Of a stretch of DNA of 64,000 bases, positions 15,980 through 25,588 are shown piece by piece; within the stretch, counting starts at the first letter, position 1; each line of letters begins with the position of its first letter. Both the position numbers and the translations under genes were made by a program. Location: positions 682,001-746,000 of the forward strand of contig NZ_JACETV010000002.1 of the NCBI RefSeq assembly GCF_013912375.1. Reading direction: 5' to 3'. The DNA comes from Emticicia sp. BO119 (GTDB lineage Bacteria > Bacteroidota > Bacteroidia > Cytophagales > Spirosomataceae). The notes beneath the pieces are model-generated. The model had not been told where the DNA came from. It saw only the letters and a list, made by a program, of their open reading frames with translations, and searched no databases.

Positions 15980-17563
15980 TTAAATAATTCTCAGTCGCTC
16001 TTCTTCCAGATCCAGTTGATACAATTGCTGACGGATTATTTCCTCATCTATCTTTGGGTCTTTGTTCAATTCAGTAAGATACTGACGCTGTATTTCAAGC
16101 AATTCCACAAAAATAACTTTTGTTTTTTCATTCATCCAGCTATCGTCCGAGGCCTTGGTTCTTTCTTCCCAATGTTTCAGAAATTTCTCCATGCCAGCAT
16201 GGCCGTTCAGCTCATTGTCATATTTATTTTTAAGAAATTCATACACATGTTGTTTCAATCCTTGCTTCATTTTTCTTCTGGTTTCTTCCTCTGATTCTGT
16301 TTTAAATACTTCGTTTAAACCCCAGGTACGTTTAATAAAATAAGGAAGGGTAAGCCCTTGCACCACAAGTGTGAGCAATATCACCACAAAGGTGATGAAC
16401 AATATCAGGTTTCTGTGTGGGAAGGCCATACCATTAACTAAGGTAACAGGTATGGCCAATGCCGCAGCCAGAGATACCACACCACGCATCCCGGTCCAAC
16501 CGAGTAAAAGTGGCATGATAAAACGCATTTTTGGCGAAGAGGCCCGAGGGGCCACGCTCGGTCGGAAAATAAGCGTAGCTATCATAGCAGCATAAGAACT
16601 AATGATACGGGCTGCAATCAAAGTTACAGTTACTAATAAACTATACCCGATAGCAGTACTTAAAGGTATGCCTTCCGCGTGCAGACCACTTACAATTTCC
16701 GGAAGCCCAAGACCAATAATCAGAAAGACAATACCATTGAGAATGAATATGAAACTTTCCCAGACACTATATCCCTGAATCCGGCTGGCACTGTTTAAAA
16801 AGACTAATCTTCTTGCAGACATAAATAAACCACCACTAACTACTGCCAGCACACCCGAGGCATGCAACTGCTCTGCTATCCAGTACATAAAATAAGGCTC
16901 AATCAATGTAAGTGCAACATCTGACGAGGCATCGGTAGGCAGTAATTTATGTGCCTGCACAAATACCCAACCCACCAATAAACCAATACCTGCCCCGCCA
17001 ATTACCATCCATAAAAAGCTCAGCGTGGCCTCTTGCCACACAAAATGGCCAGTACCCACAGCTATCATGGCAAAGCGGAATATAATCAGCGAAGAAGCAT
17101 CATTCAATAGGCTTTCCCCTTCTAAAATGGCCGCTATAGACTTTGGTATCTTTACAAATTTCGTAATGGCGCCTGTGCTTACGGCATCAGGTGGTGACAC
17201 AATACCACCCAGTAGAAAACCCAAAGCAAGTGTAAAAGTCGGAATATAATGACTGGTAATCAACGCCACCGAAAGTGCGGTAAAAAATACGACCAGAAAA
17301 GCAAAACTGCCAATGATACGCCACCATTTTTTCATCTCCTTGAAAGAGATTGTCCATGCAGCTTCAAAAAGTAATGGCGGTAGAAAAATAAAAAAAATGA
17401 GGTCAGGATTGATTTTTACCACAGGCAGACCAGGAATAAAACTAACCAGTAGTCCGGCTACTACCAGTAATATAGGGTACGCAATTTTTAATTTAGTGGC
17501 CCACATTTCGAGCAGAACCACTGCGGCTACCATAGCCAGTAAAAAGGGTAAAATACTATGCAT
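15980..17563 (-). CDS. Na+/H+ antiporter, CPA1 (NhaP/NHE) family
   Basis: A 527-residue inner-membrane protein with about 12 transmembrane segments. CPA1 signatures are FFIFLPPLLFEAAW near residue 60 and GESLLNDASSLIIFR near 155, the ND pair that carries ion exchange. A charged cytoplasmic C-terminal tail of about 110 residues follows. It exchanges Na+ or K+ for protons. It is 24 bp downstream of the bestrophin gene and the two probably share a transcript with the FAD oxidoreductase gene (spacing 43 bp). An ion antiporter beside an anion channel suggests pH or osmotic homeostasis. Confidence 0.93.
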   Translation of the reverse strand: MHSILPFLLAMVAAVVLLEMWATKLKIAYPILLVVAGLLVSFIPGLPVVKINPDLIFFIFLPPLLFEAAWTISFKEMKKWWRIIGSFAFLVVFFTALSVALITSHYIPTFTLALGFLLGGIVSPPDAVSTGAITKFVKIPKSIAAILEGESLLNDASSLIIFRFAMIAVGTGHFVWQEATLSFLWMVIGGAGIGLLVGWVFVQAHKLLPTDASSDVALTLIEPYFMYWIAEQLHASGVLAVVSGGLFMSARRLVFLNSASRIQGYSVWESFIFILNGIVFLIIGLGLPEIVSGLHAEGIPLSTAIGYSLLVTVTLIAARIISSYAAMIATLIFRPSVAPRASSPKMRFIMPLLLGWTGMRGVVSLAAALAIPVTLVNGMAFPHRNLILFITFVVILLTLVVQGLTLPYFIKRTWGLNEVFKTESEEETRRKMKQGLKQHVYEFLKNKYDNELNGHAGMEKFLKHWEERTKASDDSWMNEKTKVIFVELLEIQRQYLTELNKDPKIDEEIIRQQLYQLDLEEERLRII

Positions 17564-17587
17564 TAAAAAAAAGGTTATATATCAGAT

Positions 17588-18607
17588 TTACATCAGCACA
17601 TCATTTACCGCCTGTATAGGTTTAGGGAGTTTAGTTTCTCCTAACATCTGTAATAAATCAATCTCTATTGTACGGCAAATAGAGAGCATTGGCACATCTG
17701 TTCCGAAACCCTCAAAGGGATTTTCGGAATAATCGCCTATCAGCTCCATTACTATATAAATCCAGCCGACTAATGTGCCAAAGGGAATCATTAACCAGAC
17801 ACCAGCCGAGCCATGTTTGGCAAATTCGGCCACAATGCCCAGGGGTAACAAAAAAATGAATATACAGTTAAAAATAAAACTCAGATTGGCGTATTGTCGT
17901 GGTAATGGAAATCTTTTAATTCGTTCTGCTCTGCCCTGATGGTCGTAAAAATCACCCAGTACTTTCTGCATATCCAATTGTTTACGCATATGCAGGCATT
18001 CTTTTTCTTCCAGTTCGGCCAATGTAAGCGATTGTAAACGTATAATTTGTGTGGTTTTATTGGTAGCATATTCCCACTCCGTGGCCTCAGCAAAGTATTT
18101 TTCTTTCTGCTCTTCGGTCAGATAGTCTTTAAACAGACCTATACCACCATTTTCTCTCCGCCGGACGGCTATTCTTCTGAAAAGATGATTCAAACTTACA
18201 TGTTCCCAGGGGGTAGGTACCAGCAACTGCTCTCTTAAAAGATAAAGCCAGGCAATATGCCGGTAGATCAACCGGGTTTTAATTTGTTTAATTTCTTCTT
18301 CTGGTAACTCTTTATTTCTGACAAATGCATCTACCATTGCACCCCAGCTTCTGCTGCTGTTTACAATGGCTCCCCATATTTTACGGGCTTCCCACACCCT
18401 GTCATACGATTGGTTGTTCTTAAATCCTACATAAAATGCTACAGCCGTACCGATTAGTGATACAGGCAGCCAGGGAATAGAAATCCAATGCCATTCTAAG
18501 ACTCTATACAATACCGAAACGATAAGCATATAAGAGCTAAGCCACCAGAGGTGGTGCCCGGCAAATTCAAATAGCCCTTTAAGCGTAATGTTTTTTCTTA
18601 CAATCAT
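17588..18607 (-). CDS. Bestrophin-like chloride/anion channel (UPF0187)
   Basis: A 339-residue membrane protein with four hydrophobic segments near residues 20-40, 45-62, 235-255 and 265-285. The bestrophin signature is FKNNQSYDRVWEARKIWG near residue 61, followed by the helix with SSRSWG. The usual bacterial length is about 290-350. Bacterial homologues form pentameric ion channels in the inner membrane. It lies between the FAD oxidoreductase and CPA1 antiporter genes on the same strand. Confidence 0.9.
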   Translation of the reverse strand: MIVRKNITLKGLFEFAGHHLWWLSSYMLIVSVLYRVLEWHWISIPWLPVSLIGTAVAFYVGFKNNQSYDRVWEARKIWGAIVNSSRSWGAMVDAFVRNKELPEEEIKQIKTRLIYRHIAWLYLLREQLLVPTPWEHVSLNHLFRRIAVRRRENGGIGLFKDYLTEEQKEKYFAEATEWEYATNKTTQIIRLQSLTLAELEEKECLHMRKQLDMQKVLGDFYDHQGRAERIKRFPLPRQYANLSFIFNCIFIFLLPLGIVAEFAKHGSAGVWLMIPFGTLVGWIYIVMELIGDYSENPFEGFGTDVPMLSICRTIEIDLLQMLGETKLPKPIQAVNDVLM

Positions 18608-18650
18608 CTTGATACAACAGGGTTTTGTATGTATTCAGGTGGTACCAGTA

Positions 18651-20312
18651 CTAAAATTCCAGCCGTTGTTTGTCTTTCAATAATTCAACTTGCAAAGTTT
18701 CGTAAGGTAACAACTGAGGCGTAACTTTTTTATTAATCGCTAATACTGCTGCTGTTGCTGCCGACTGTCCCAAAATCATAAACACAGGCTCCATACGAAT
18801 AGAACCATAGGCAATATGTGAACTCGATACACAAACCGAAACTAAAAGATTGGTACATTCATTGGCTTTAGGCAGAATTGAACCGTATGCAATAGAATAA
18901 GGTTTGTCGGGGTGCACTCCAATATCACCTTCGTTCTGTACATAACCGTCTTGCTTTACATATCGCTGAATATTGTGAGAATCTAAAGAGTATGAACCCA
19001 TTCCTACCGGATTAGGTACTTTTGTTTTGCCCAAAGCATCAGCTTCTTTCATGATAAATTCGCCAACCATGCGTCTGGCTTCTCGAATGTATAACTGATG
19101 TGGCCAGCCACCATTGTCTTTAAACTCGTCTTTAGGTAAGCCCCATTGTTGCATTTTTTCGTGCACATCGGCAGGTACGCTTGGGTCATTTTGCAGAAAA
19201 TACATCAAGCCCTTCTGATATAATTCATGGTCTTTAATAATCTGTTTCCTACGCTCATAGCTGGCTTCAGGATAATCATAATTTTTGCCGATATAATCAG
19301 TGCTGAAAGGGCCATGATTATTAGTATCAGTCTTTCGATTCGGAATAGGGTCATATTTATCAAAAGTCTCACGCCAACCCGAAGCAAATACTCTTGCCAG
19401 TAATTCATAGCGGCCAGGGTCGTAGCCTTTCGGTTTTTCAAACGGAATCCGATTGTCAGGACTATTACTCAAACACATCCTGAAACAATACGCCTGTATT
19501 TTATTATCACCCGTACCATATTCTCCAGGAGGGGCAGCTGAAACTTCCGGTAGCAAGCCGCTCTTCGGGTCATTCGGTATTTTATAAGGGCTTATCTTAC
19601 TCTTAAAATGATGCCCATGCTGAAAAACTTCTGTCTGTACCCCATTCCATTTTTCACCATACACACTATTCGCTTCCCGGCCAACATGGTACGATACTCC
19701 AGCCGCAGCCATTAGGTCGCCTTCATAGGTAGCATCAATAAACATTTGCCCCTCATAGGTGTTCCCACTCAGGGTGCGGAACGAGCGGATGTCAGTCCCT
19801 TGTTTGGTTACTCCTTTTTTCGAGCGGTCGAGCCATTCGTTTCTATAAATAGTAAGCTGATATTCTTTCGCAAAATCTTCAAAAACTTGTTCAGCTGCAT
19901 GAGGTTCAAAAATCCACATAGTGCGGTTGTTACCATCAATGGCAGGAGTTCCCTGACCTTTATTGCCATATTCTTCTTTCCTCTGCCAGTTCCATGATTC
20001 CGGTTTTTGATAGTGAGTATATAAACGTTGATAAAACTCACGCGATAAACCACCAATTACCTCTTTATTACCCGTATCAGTAAAACCCAAACCACCTGAT
20101 GAAAGTCCACCCAAATGAGTATCAGGAGATACCACAATAACAGATTTTCCCATTTTTTTAACCTGCACAGCCGCAATTACTGCAGAAGATGTTCCTCCAT
20201 AAATAATCACATCAGCTTTATAAGTTTTAGCAGTTTTTGTCTTAGAGGGAGTATAGCCCGGAAAAATAATCATGACTACAAATAGCCAGATAAAGAGTGA
20301 GATTTTTTTCAT
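18651..20312 (-). CDS. Secreted FAD-dependent oxidoreductase (FAD_oxidored family)
   Basis: A 553-residue protein with an N-terminal signal peptide (MKKISLFIWLFVVMIIFPGY). The dinucleotide motif is modified: ADVIIYGGTSSAVIAAVQ, followed by GGLSSGGLGFTDTGN, the mark of the PF12831-type family common in Bacteroidota and often annotated as xanthan-lyase-like. Further motifs are FIDATYEGDLMAAAGVSYHVGRE and the C-terminal QSAATAAVLA FAD-contact region. Substrate unknown; relatives often lie in polysaccharide loci. It is the first gene of the run that continues with bestrophin and antiporter, though a functional link is not evident. Confidence 0.87.
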   Translation of the reverse strand: MKKISLFIWLFVVMIIFPGYTPSKTKTAKTYKADVIIYGGTSSAVIAAVQVKKMGKSVIVVSPDTHLGGLSSGGLGFTDTGNKEVIGGLSREFYQRLYTHYQKPESWNWQRKEEYGNKGQGTPAIDGNNRTMWIFEPHAAEQVFEDFAKEYQLTIYRNEWLDRSKKGVTKQGTDIRSFRTLSGNTYEGQMFIDATYEGDLMAAAGVSYHVGREANSVYGEKWNGVQTEVFQHGHHFKSKISPYKIPNDPKSGLLPEVSAAPPGEYGTGDNKIQAYCFRMCLSNSPDNRIPFEKPKGYDPGRYELLARVFASGWRETFDKYDPIPNRKTDTNNHGPFSTDYIGKNYDYPEASYERRKQIIKDHELYQKGLMYFLQNDPSVPADVHEKMQQWGLPKDEFKDNGGWPHQLYIREARRMVGEFIMKEADALGKTKVPNPVGMGSYSLDSHNIQRYVKQDGYVQNEGDIGVHPDKPYSIAYGSILPKANECTNLLVSVCVSSSHIAYGSIRMEPVFMILGQSAATAAVLAINKKVTPQLLPYETLQVELLKDKQRLEF

Positions 20313-20416
20313 AGAGGTTGAATTGTAAATGGATGGATAGTGAATAAGTCGGTAATTTATTAAATAAATTGTGAAATTTCAGAAAAACCGGTATTATTCA
20401 TATACTTTGTCTATTA

Positions 20417-20459
20417 AAAAAAGCAGTTATACTTTATCATAAAGTACAACTGCTTTTTT
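20417..20459 (-). terminator. Terminator of the nadC transcript
   Basis: A 20-bp stem with one mismatch (AAAAAAGCAGTTATACTTTA with TAAAGTACAACTGCTTTTTT) and a 3-nt loop, with T/A runs at its base. It lies about 170 bp downstream of the nadC stop and upstream of the FAD oxidoreductase gene, both on the minus strand. Confidence 0.7.
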
Positions 20460-20526
20460 AAGGTTTTATAAATAAATGTCCAGAAATTATTGGATTAAAT
20501 ATAATAGAGTCCTAATGAACCTATTC

Positions 20527-20555
20527 GTAGAGACTGGGCATTGCACTGTCTTTAC
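20527..20555. repeat. Degenerate palindromic intergenic repeat
   Basis: A 29-bp imperfect palindrome beginning GTAGAGACTGGGCA and ending TGCACTGTCTTTAC, with 3 mismatches in 14-bp arms. It resembles the dispersed GTAGAGAC...GTCTCTAC palindromes seen in many Bacteroidota and cyanobacteria (recalled, not searched). It lies in the 315-bp gap between the FAD oxidoreductase and nadC genes; apart from this and the terminator I see nothing else there. Confidence 0.5.
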
Positions 20556-20627
20556 CCAATCAGGCATTTTGAAGAAGATTTAATTGTAAAAAATCAATCT
20601 ATAGATATTGAAATATAATTGCCTTTC

Positions 20628-21485
20628 TTACTTCACCGCCTTCAAACTCAAATCTAAACTTTTGGCTGAGTGTGTAAGATAACCCAACGATACATAATCA
20701 ACACCGCATTCGGCATATTGTCTCACATTTGAAGGAGAGATGCCTCCCGATGCCTCAATAGGATACCTGCCATCTACCATTTTAACAGCCTGCCTTATAT
20801 CTGCATAACTGAAATTATCAACCATGATTCTAACTACACCACCTATTGTCAAAACCTCTTGCAACTCTGACAGGTTTCTTACTTCTATTTCAATATCCAG
20901 ATTTCTATTCGTATTTTTCAGATAATTATGTGCCGCATCTAAAGCGTTTTTGATGCCTCCGGCATAATCTACATGATTATCTTTAATCAAAATCATATCA
21001 AACAAACCAAAACGATGATTTACGCCCCCACCAATCTGCACGCCCCACTTTTCTAACATCCTGAAGCCTGGCGTGGTTTTTCGGGTATCTAATACTTTGG
21101 TTTTTGTACCCTCCAGTAGTTTTACCACCTGATTGGTCGTAGTAGCTATACCACTCATCCGTTGCATACAATTAAGTACCAGACGTTCAGCTGTTAGAAT
21201 AGATTGGTCTCTTCCCTCAACAAAAAAGGCCACATCTCCGAATTTAATGGGAGCCCCATCCTTAATCAAAGCCTTCACTTTTAAATCCTTATCAACGGCT
21301 TTAAAAATCATTTTAGCCAACTCCACACCTGCCAATATACCATTGTCTTTTACAAGAAGCCTTGCTTTGCCCATGGCATCAGCCGGAATAGTTGATAAAG
21401 AAGTATGGTCTCCATCGCCAATATCTTCAGCCAGGGCATTTTTAATAAACTTGTTAATCGCTCTTTTATCTATCTCCATATTCAT
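20628..21485 (-). CDS. nadC: Nicotinate-nucleotide pyrophosphorylase (carboxylating)
   Basis: A 285-residue enzyme converting quinolinate and PRPP to nicotinate mononucleotide, the last step of de novo NAD ring formation. Signatures are EDIGDGDHTS near residue 17, DTRKTTPGFRMLEKWGV and GGGVNHRFGLFDMILIKDNH. The start at MNMEIDK fits the length of relatives and is preceded by GAGG; an ATG five codons upstream, three bases after the coaX stop, is an alternative. It is directly downstream of coaX in a likely four-gene run. Confidence 0.95.
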   Translation of the reverse strand: MNMEIDKRAINKFIKNALAEDIGDGDHTSLSTIPADAMGKARLLVKDNGILAGVELAKMIFKAVDKDLKVKALIKDGAPIKFGDVAFFVEGRDQSILTAERLVLNCMQRMSGIATTTNQVVKLLEGTKTKVLDTRKTTPGFRMLEKWGVQIGGGVNHRFGLFDMILIKDNHVDYAGGIKNALDAAHNYLKNTNRNLDIEIEVRNLSELQEVLTIGGVVRIMVDNFSYADIRQAVKMVDGRYPIEASGGISPSNVRQYAECGVDYVSLGYLTHSAKSLDLSLKAVK

Positions 21486-21502
21486 AAGCCTCAGGGGCAT
21501 TT

Positions 21503-22276
21503 TTATTGTGCTTGCGACTCTCCTATAATTCTGAGTCCTTCTAAAGTCAGTTCACGGTTTACTTCTACAAACTCTCCATGCAGGGTAGAAATAATTGACG
21601 AAAGCCCACCCGTAGCAATAGCTATACAATCGCCATTTAACTCTGCTCGTATTTTTTGAATCATATTCTTCACCAAACCCTCATAGCCCCATAAAATACC
21701 AGCTTGAATAGCATGTACGGTATTTTTGCCCAATATAGAACTGGGTAACTCCAACGGCACATCAGGCAATTGGGCTGTATTGGCAAACAGGGCTTTAACG
21801 GCCGTTCTTAAGCCGGGGGCTATAGAAACACCTAATACTTTGCCTTTGCCCGATATTGTCGTAAAGGTCAAGGCGGTGCCAAAGTCAACTATAACACAAT
21901 TGCGCTTATACTTGGTAAAGGCAGCAACCGCATTAGCCACCAAATCACTCCCGATTTCGTTCGGATTATCAATCGAAATCTCAATAGATGGGAAAATGTA
22001 GGCATTGACAATAATAGGCTCAATACCAAACATATTGTTGACCAATAGCTTGAAGATAGGAGTGAGGGGAGGTACAACACTACTTAAAACAACCTTGGTA
22101 ATATCAGAAAAACGCAGGCGGTTTTCTAAGAAATATTGTCGGAAACGATACTCAAAAAAGACATAATTCTCGTCTTTCAGTGACTTAATCCTGAATTGAT
22201 GAAGCAGCGTTTTATCTTCAAAAATTCCGAAAGTCGCATCAGTATTACCAACATCTATCACTAATAATTTATTCAA
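21503..22276 (-). CDS. coaX: Type III pantothenate kinase
   Basis: A 257-residue CoaX-type kinase for the first step of coenzyme A synthesis. The N-terminal phosphate-binding motif reads DVGNTDATFGIFED; the ASKHA-fold motifs are IGSDLVANAVAAFTKY (the usual GADR is GSDL here) and VDFGTALTFTTIS. The length is normal. It sits immediately upstream of nadC, pairing two cofactor genes. The GSDL variant is a modest departure, and I see no other reason to doubt activity. Confidence 0.93.
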   Translation of the reverse strand: MNKLLVIDVGNTDATFGIFEDKTLLHQFRIKSLKDENYVFFEYRFRQYFLENRLRFSDITKVVLSSVVPPLTPIFKLLVNNMFGIEPIIVNAYIFPSIEISIDNPNEIGSDLVANAVAAFTKYKRNCVIVDFGTALTFTTISGKGKVLGVSIAPGLRTAVKALFANTAQLPDVPLELPSSILGKNTVHAIQAGILWGYEGLVKNMIQKIRAELNGDCIAIATGGLSSIISTLHGEFVEVNRELTLEGLRIIGESQAQ

Positions 22277-22357
22277 GAGGTAAATTTTATTTTGGATTCC
22301 AAAGTTTGCAAAATCTTATCAATCTCTCAAGACTTTTGGTAAGAATTAATAGGATTA

Positions 22358-22735
22358 CTATTCTTTAATCCTCCAAGGCGGATTCTTCCGGTTATCTCCG
22401 GCATGAAATATAATCAGCAGATGATTATCTAAATCTTTTATTCTGGCTTCACGCCAAAGCCAGGGTTTATCCATTGGCAATTCTTCTATCACAAAACCCT
22501 TTCTCAACAATTCACTGATTTTATCATCTACATCGGCAACCTCAAAATAAATCCAGACTCCAGTATCTGCAGGTATATTCTCAGCCTGATGGATAGAGAA
22601 AGTACTATCTCCCTGTAAACATTCAAATCGGGCATAATGCACATCTTTCACAATCAATCTAAGCCCTAATTTTTCGTAGAACTCAATCGATTGCTCTATA
22701 TTGCTTACAGGTATTGTTAGCTGATTTAAGTTCAT
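22358..22735 (-). CDS. VOC-superfamily (glyoxalase/bleomycin-resistance-like) protein
   Basis: A 125-residue single VOC domain: LNQLTIPVSNIEQSIEFYEKLGLRLIVKD at the start, and AEPIW-like metal-ring positions replaced by GVWIYFEVADVDD and a C-terminal DLDNHLLIIFHAGDNRKNPPWR. The ATG at 22735 is preferred; an in-frame TTG at 22750 would overlap the glycosyltransferase stop. Function unknown: members include lyases, dioxygenases and binding proteins. It is 12 bp after the glycosyltransferase gene and 82 bp before coaX. Confidence 0.82.
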   Translation of the reverse strand: MNLNQLTIPVSNIEQSIEFYEKLGLRLIVKDVHYARFECLQGDSTFSIHQAENIPADTGVWIYFEVADVDDKISELLRKGFVIEELPMDKPWLWREARIKDLDNHLLIIFHAGDNRKNPPWRIKE

Positions 22736-22746
22736 CTGAATATTTG

Positions 22747-24381
22747 TCAATTTTTCCGTTTCAAAAACACAAAGCCATTCTTTTCTTCAATAAATTCCAG
22801 ATTCGGGTGGTTCTTATACGCTTCGTATCTATCAGTCCGTGTAACAAAAAATACAGGTTTATCTACCGGCCCATTCAGTAGCCATTCACTGAATTGTTCC
22901 TGAGTCATTTGCTTGGTTGAGACTGGCGCGCTATCAGGTTGTTTCTGAAAATAAAACAAGTGTGCATAGCTTTTAAAACCAATCACACTTACATAGACAT
23001 TCTGCCCTCGTTTGGATTCATAAAAATCAATGGCGGCTCCTTGCGTGTACCGCTCTATCTTAGGAACAACCACTGCACCAAAGGTAAAAAGACAGATGGC
23101 CGTTGCCAATGTGATGCCACCAATGAACGTCCACTTTTTTTCACTTGAATCTTTTTTTCTTAAAATTAAAACCAGTAGTATTATGAAATACGTAATTCCT
23201 ATTAAGATCTCAAAGCCACTCCAATGCACCACTGCATTGAGGTTCTTTGCAGCAAACGAGTCTTTTATATAAGGGATAATCTCTGCCGTATTCATGCCGA
23301 CAAGAGGTATGGCAATCAATAAAAGCGAAAAAACTGTACCGATGAAAATCAGACCAAAAGTCAGCCATTTATTCCACCTTTTTTTGCCACTCAGCCAATC
23401 ATATAAAAAGCTGGCCGCCATAAACGAAAGCGGAAAATAGGCCATTGAGGAGTAATGGACGATTTTTGTAGTAACAATACTGAACAGAATCATGACTACC
23501 CAAAAGGTAATTTTCATCCATTTACCAAAGTTTTCCTGCCTCGAAGCCAGCGCCGGAATACCAAAAATCGACATCGGAAAACAACCCAGTAATACCACAA
23601 CAAAATGGTAATAAAAAGGTTGACCGTGTCCGGCATCAGGCGTGCTGAACAGGCGTATCTGGTACTGGATAAACTCCTGAAAAAACCAGAAACCATTGTG
23701 CATCAATTCGTTAGCAAACCATAAAGAAGCAATAGCAACACAGGCTACCGAAAAAAACAGGATTTGTTTAAATGTAAAAAGTTTAGTAAATTTGTTATAA
23801 AGTATCCAGTACGAAATGGCTGTCAATCCCCATATCAGTCCGCCAACCGGCCCTTTTGTAAGTATTGATAAGCCAATGAATATACCGGATAACCAGATAT
23901 ATTTTGGCATGGTTTGAGCCCTATAGGAGAAGTAAATCCCCAGAAAAATAAACAGATTAAATGTAGGATCTATAATGCCGGATTTAAAATATAAATGGGG
24001 AGTAAAAGAACCTAAATAGATAAGCGCCCAGATTAATCCAAAGCTGGTATTCCTGATGCGAGTGCCAATTAAAAAAAGAACCCAAAGAGTAATACAACCA
24101 ATTACGGCATTTGAGAAGCGTGCTGCGAACTCATTTATGCCCAATAACTGCATTGCTCCTGCCTGCATCCAGAAGAAAAGCGGCGGCTTTTCCCAGAAAG
24201 GCTTATAATCAATCTGAACCTTGCTGTAATTTCCGGAAAGTATCATTTCTCTGGCTGATTCAGCGAAATTGATTTCGTCCCAGTCGAATAAATGAACATT
24301 CCCTAAAAATGGGAAAAAGAAAACAACTCCTGAAGCTAAGACAATAAGTGGGTAATATTTTTGCTGAATTTGAATACGCAT
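22747..24381 (-). CDS. Glycosyltransferase family 39 (PMT/ArnT-like) membrane protein
   Basis: A 544-residue integral membrane protein with about 11-12 transmembrane helices. The first periplasmic loop has the FDWDEINFAESAREM acid pair and FWEKPPLFFW, the marks of GT-C fold PMT/ArnT enzymes that move a sugar from a polyprenyl-phosphate donor. A smaller soluble C-terminal domain (about residues 440-544) follows. The acceptor is unknown (lipid A, protein or glycan). It heads the run of genes that continues with VOC, coaX and nadC. Confidence 0.87.
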   Translation of the reverse strand: MRIQIQQKYYPLIVLASGVVFFFPFLGNVHLFDWDEINFAESAREMILSGNYSKVQIDYKPFWEKPPLFFWMQAGAMQLLGINEFAARFSNAVIGCITLWVLFLIGTRIRNTSFGLIWALIYLGSFTPHLYFKSGIIDPTFNLFIFLGIYFSYRAQTMPKYIWLSGIFIGLSILTKGPVGGLIWGLTAISYWILYNKFTKLFTFKQILFFSVACVAIASLWFANELMHNGFWFFQEFIQYQIRLFSTPDAGHGQPFYYHFVVVLLGCFPMSIFGIPALASRQENFGKWMKITFWVVMILFSIVTTKIVHYSSMAYFPLSFMAASFLYDWLSGKKRWNKWLTFGLIFIGTVFSLLLIAIPLVGMNTAEIIPYIKDSFAAKNLNAVVHWSGFEILIGITYFIILLVLILRKKDSSEKKWTFIGGITLATAICLFTFGAVVVPKIERYTQGAAIDFYESKRGQNVYVSVIGFKSYAHLFYFQKQPDSAPVSTKQMTQEQFSEWLLNGPVDKPVFFVTRTDRYEAYKNHPNLEFIEEKNGFVFLKRKN

Positions 24382-24509
24382 TCAATGAAGGATATTTTTT
24401 TGCCAAAGGTAAACATAAAAAGCAAAAAGATGATATTGCTTATTCATCTCAACCATAAACAATGCTATATGAAAGAAAAATACTTTAATCGCAAAATGTT
24501 ATAGAGCGT

Positions 24510-25301
24510 ATGCTATTGTCGAAGGAAATAGAAACCAATTTAGTCAGGCTGCAAGAAACAATAAATAAGTATTATCCGGATCCGATTGAGATAGATTATG
24601 AAAAACACATTGTTCAAACACGCTATTTTAGCTTATTTGAACAAAATAAAGGAGATTTAACAATAATTTTTGATATAAAACATTGTAAAATAGTAAATAT
24701 TAGTAAAAATATTACTAACTTTACGGGCTATAACAGGAAAGAGTTTGGTGAAAACATTACTTTAGGTTTTATTTCGCTATTAGCTCCTGATCATATTTCA
24801 TTTATTAATGTATTTTCTACCTGGATACAGAAGGTACTGGAAGACCTTAATAAACATTATAGATATGAACATTTTCTGAACTGTTGGGGAATAAAATTCT
24901 ACAATAAAGCGGGTGAAACGATGAAATGGCATCTGAGCGCCTTGCCTTTGGAGTTAGATGCAGAAGGAAAACCACTATTAGTTTTTATTTCCATTCAGGA
25001 CATTACTCATTTGATGAAAGGGGATGATTATTGGATAAGAGGGGTTTTCGGAAGAGAGGAAAAGAAGATTTCTGTCTATCATTCAAATGAAGACAAGACC
25101 GCAGAGCAGGAAATTTTATCTGAAAGAGAAAAAGAAGTTCTGAAATATATTAATCAGGGCCTGAATACAAAGCAAATTGCAGATGTGTTAGGTATCAGTC
25201 CAAACACAGTAGATAATCATCGGAGGAATATGCTTGCCAGAACCGGTACCCGTGATACTACAGCTTTGATTCATTTATGCAAGATGACAGGCATTGTTTA
25301 A
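24510..25301 (+). CDS. PAS-domain regulator with LuxR-type HTH
   Basis: A 263-residue cytoplasmic protein. Residues about 50-180 form a PAS-like sensor (IIFDIKHCKIVNISKNITNFTGY, then FYNKAGETMKWHLSALPLE and LLVFISIQDITHLMKG). The C-terminal GerE domain is canonical (LSEREKEVLKYINQGLNTKQIADVLGISPNTVDNHRRNML). This PAS-LuxR design is frequent in Cytophagales. There is no signal peptide or membrane helix, so the signal is internal. It is divergent from the GT39 gene and convergent with the E1 gene; its targets are not obvious. Confidence 0.87.
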   Translation: MLLSKEIETNLVRLQETINKYYPDPIEIDYEKHIVQTRYFSLFEQNKGDLTIIFDIKHCKIVNISKNITNFTGYNRKEFGENITLGFISLLAPDHISFINVFSTWIQKVLEDLNKHYRYEHFLNCWGIKFYNKAGETMKWHLSALPLELDAEGKPLLVFISIQDITHLMKGDDYWIRGVFGREEKKISVYHSNEDKTAEQEILSEREKEVLKYINQGLNTKQIADVLGISPNTVDNHRRNMLARTGTRDTTALIHLCKMTGIV

Positions 25302-25531
25302 GATTATTTCAATTCATAAGATATTTTTATATTTAGTAAGTGCTTGGTAATAAGCGATTTGTAAAGTTTATTGAGGCTCAATAGTCAGTATGACTATTGT
25401 TATATCCGCAAATTATTAAGAAATCGCACACTTAACTAAAAAACTCACTTTTTTAGTCACAGCAAAAGTTGTTTTGGGTTCATCGGGGGACAGATTCTGC
25501 CCCCTTTGCCTTTTTTAAGGGGTCAACAAAA

Positions 25532-25556
25532 AAACGCAAACAAAATGCTTGCGTTT
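25532..25556 (-). terminator. Terminator of the E1 dehydrogenase gene
   Basis: 8-bp arms AAACGCAA (25532-25539) and TTGCGTTT (25549-25556), followed on the minus strand by a run of T. It lies 33 bp after the stop of the minus-strand gene. Another GC-rich hairpin (CCCCTT...AAGGGG) at about 25500-25522 may serve the PAS-LuxR gene from the other side. Confidence 0.7.
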
Positions 25557-25588
25557 CTCTTCGATAAAATCAATTCTTCTATCTCAAT

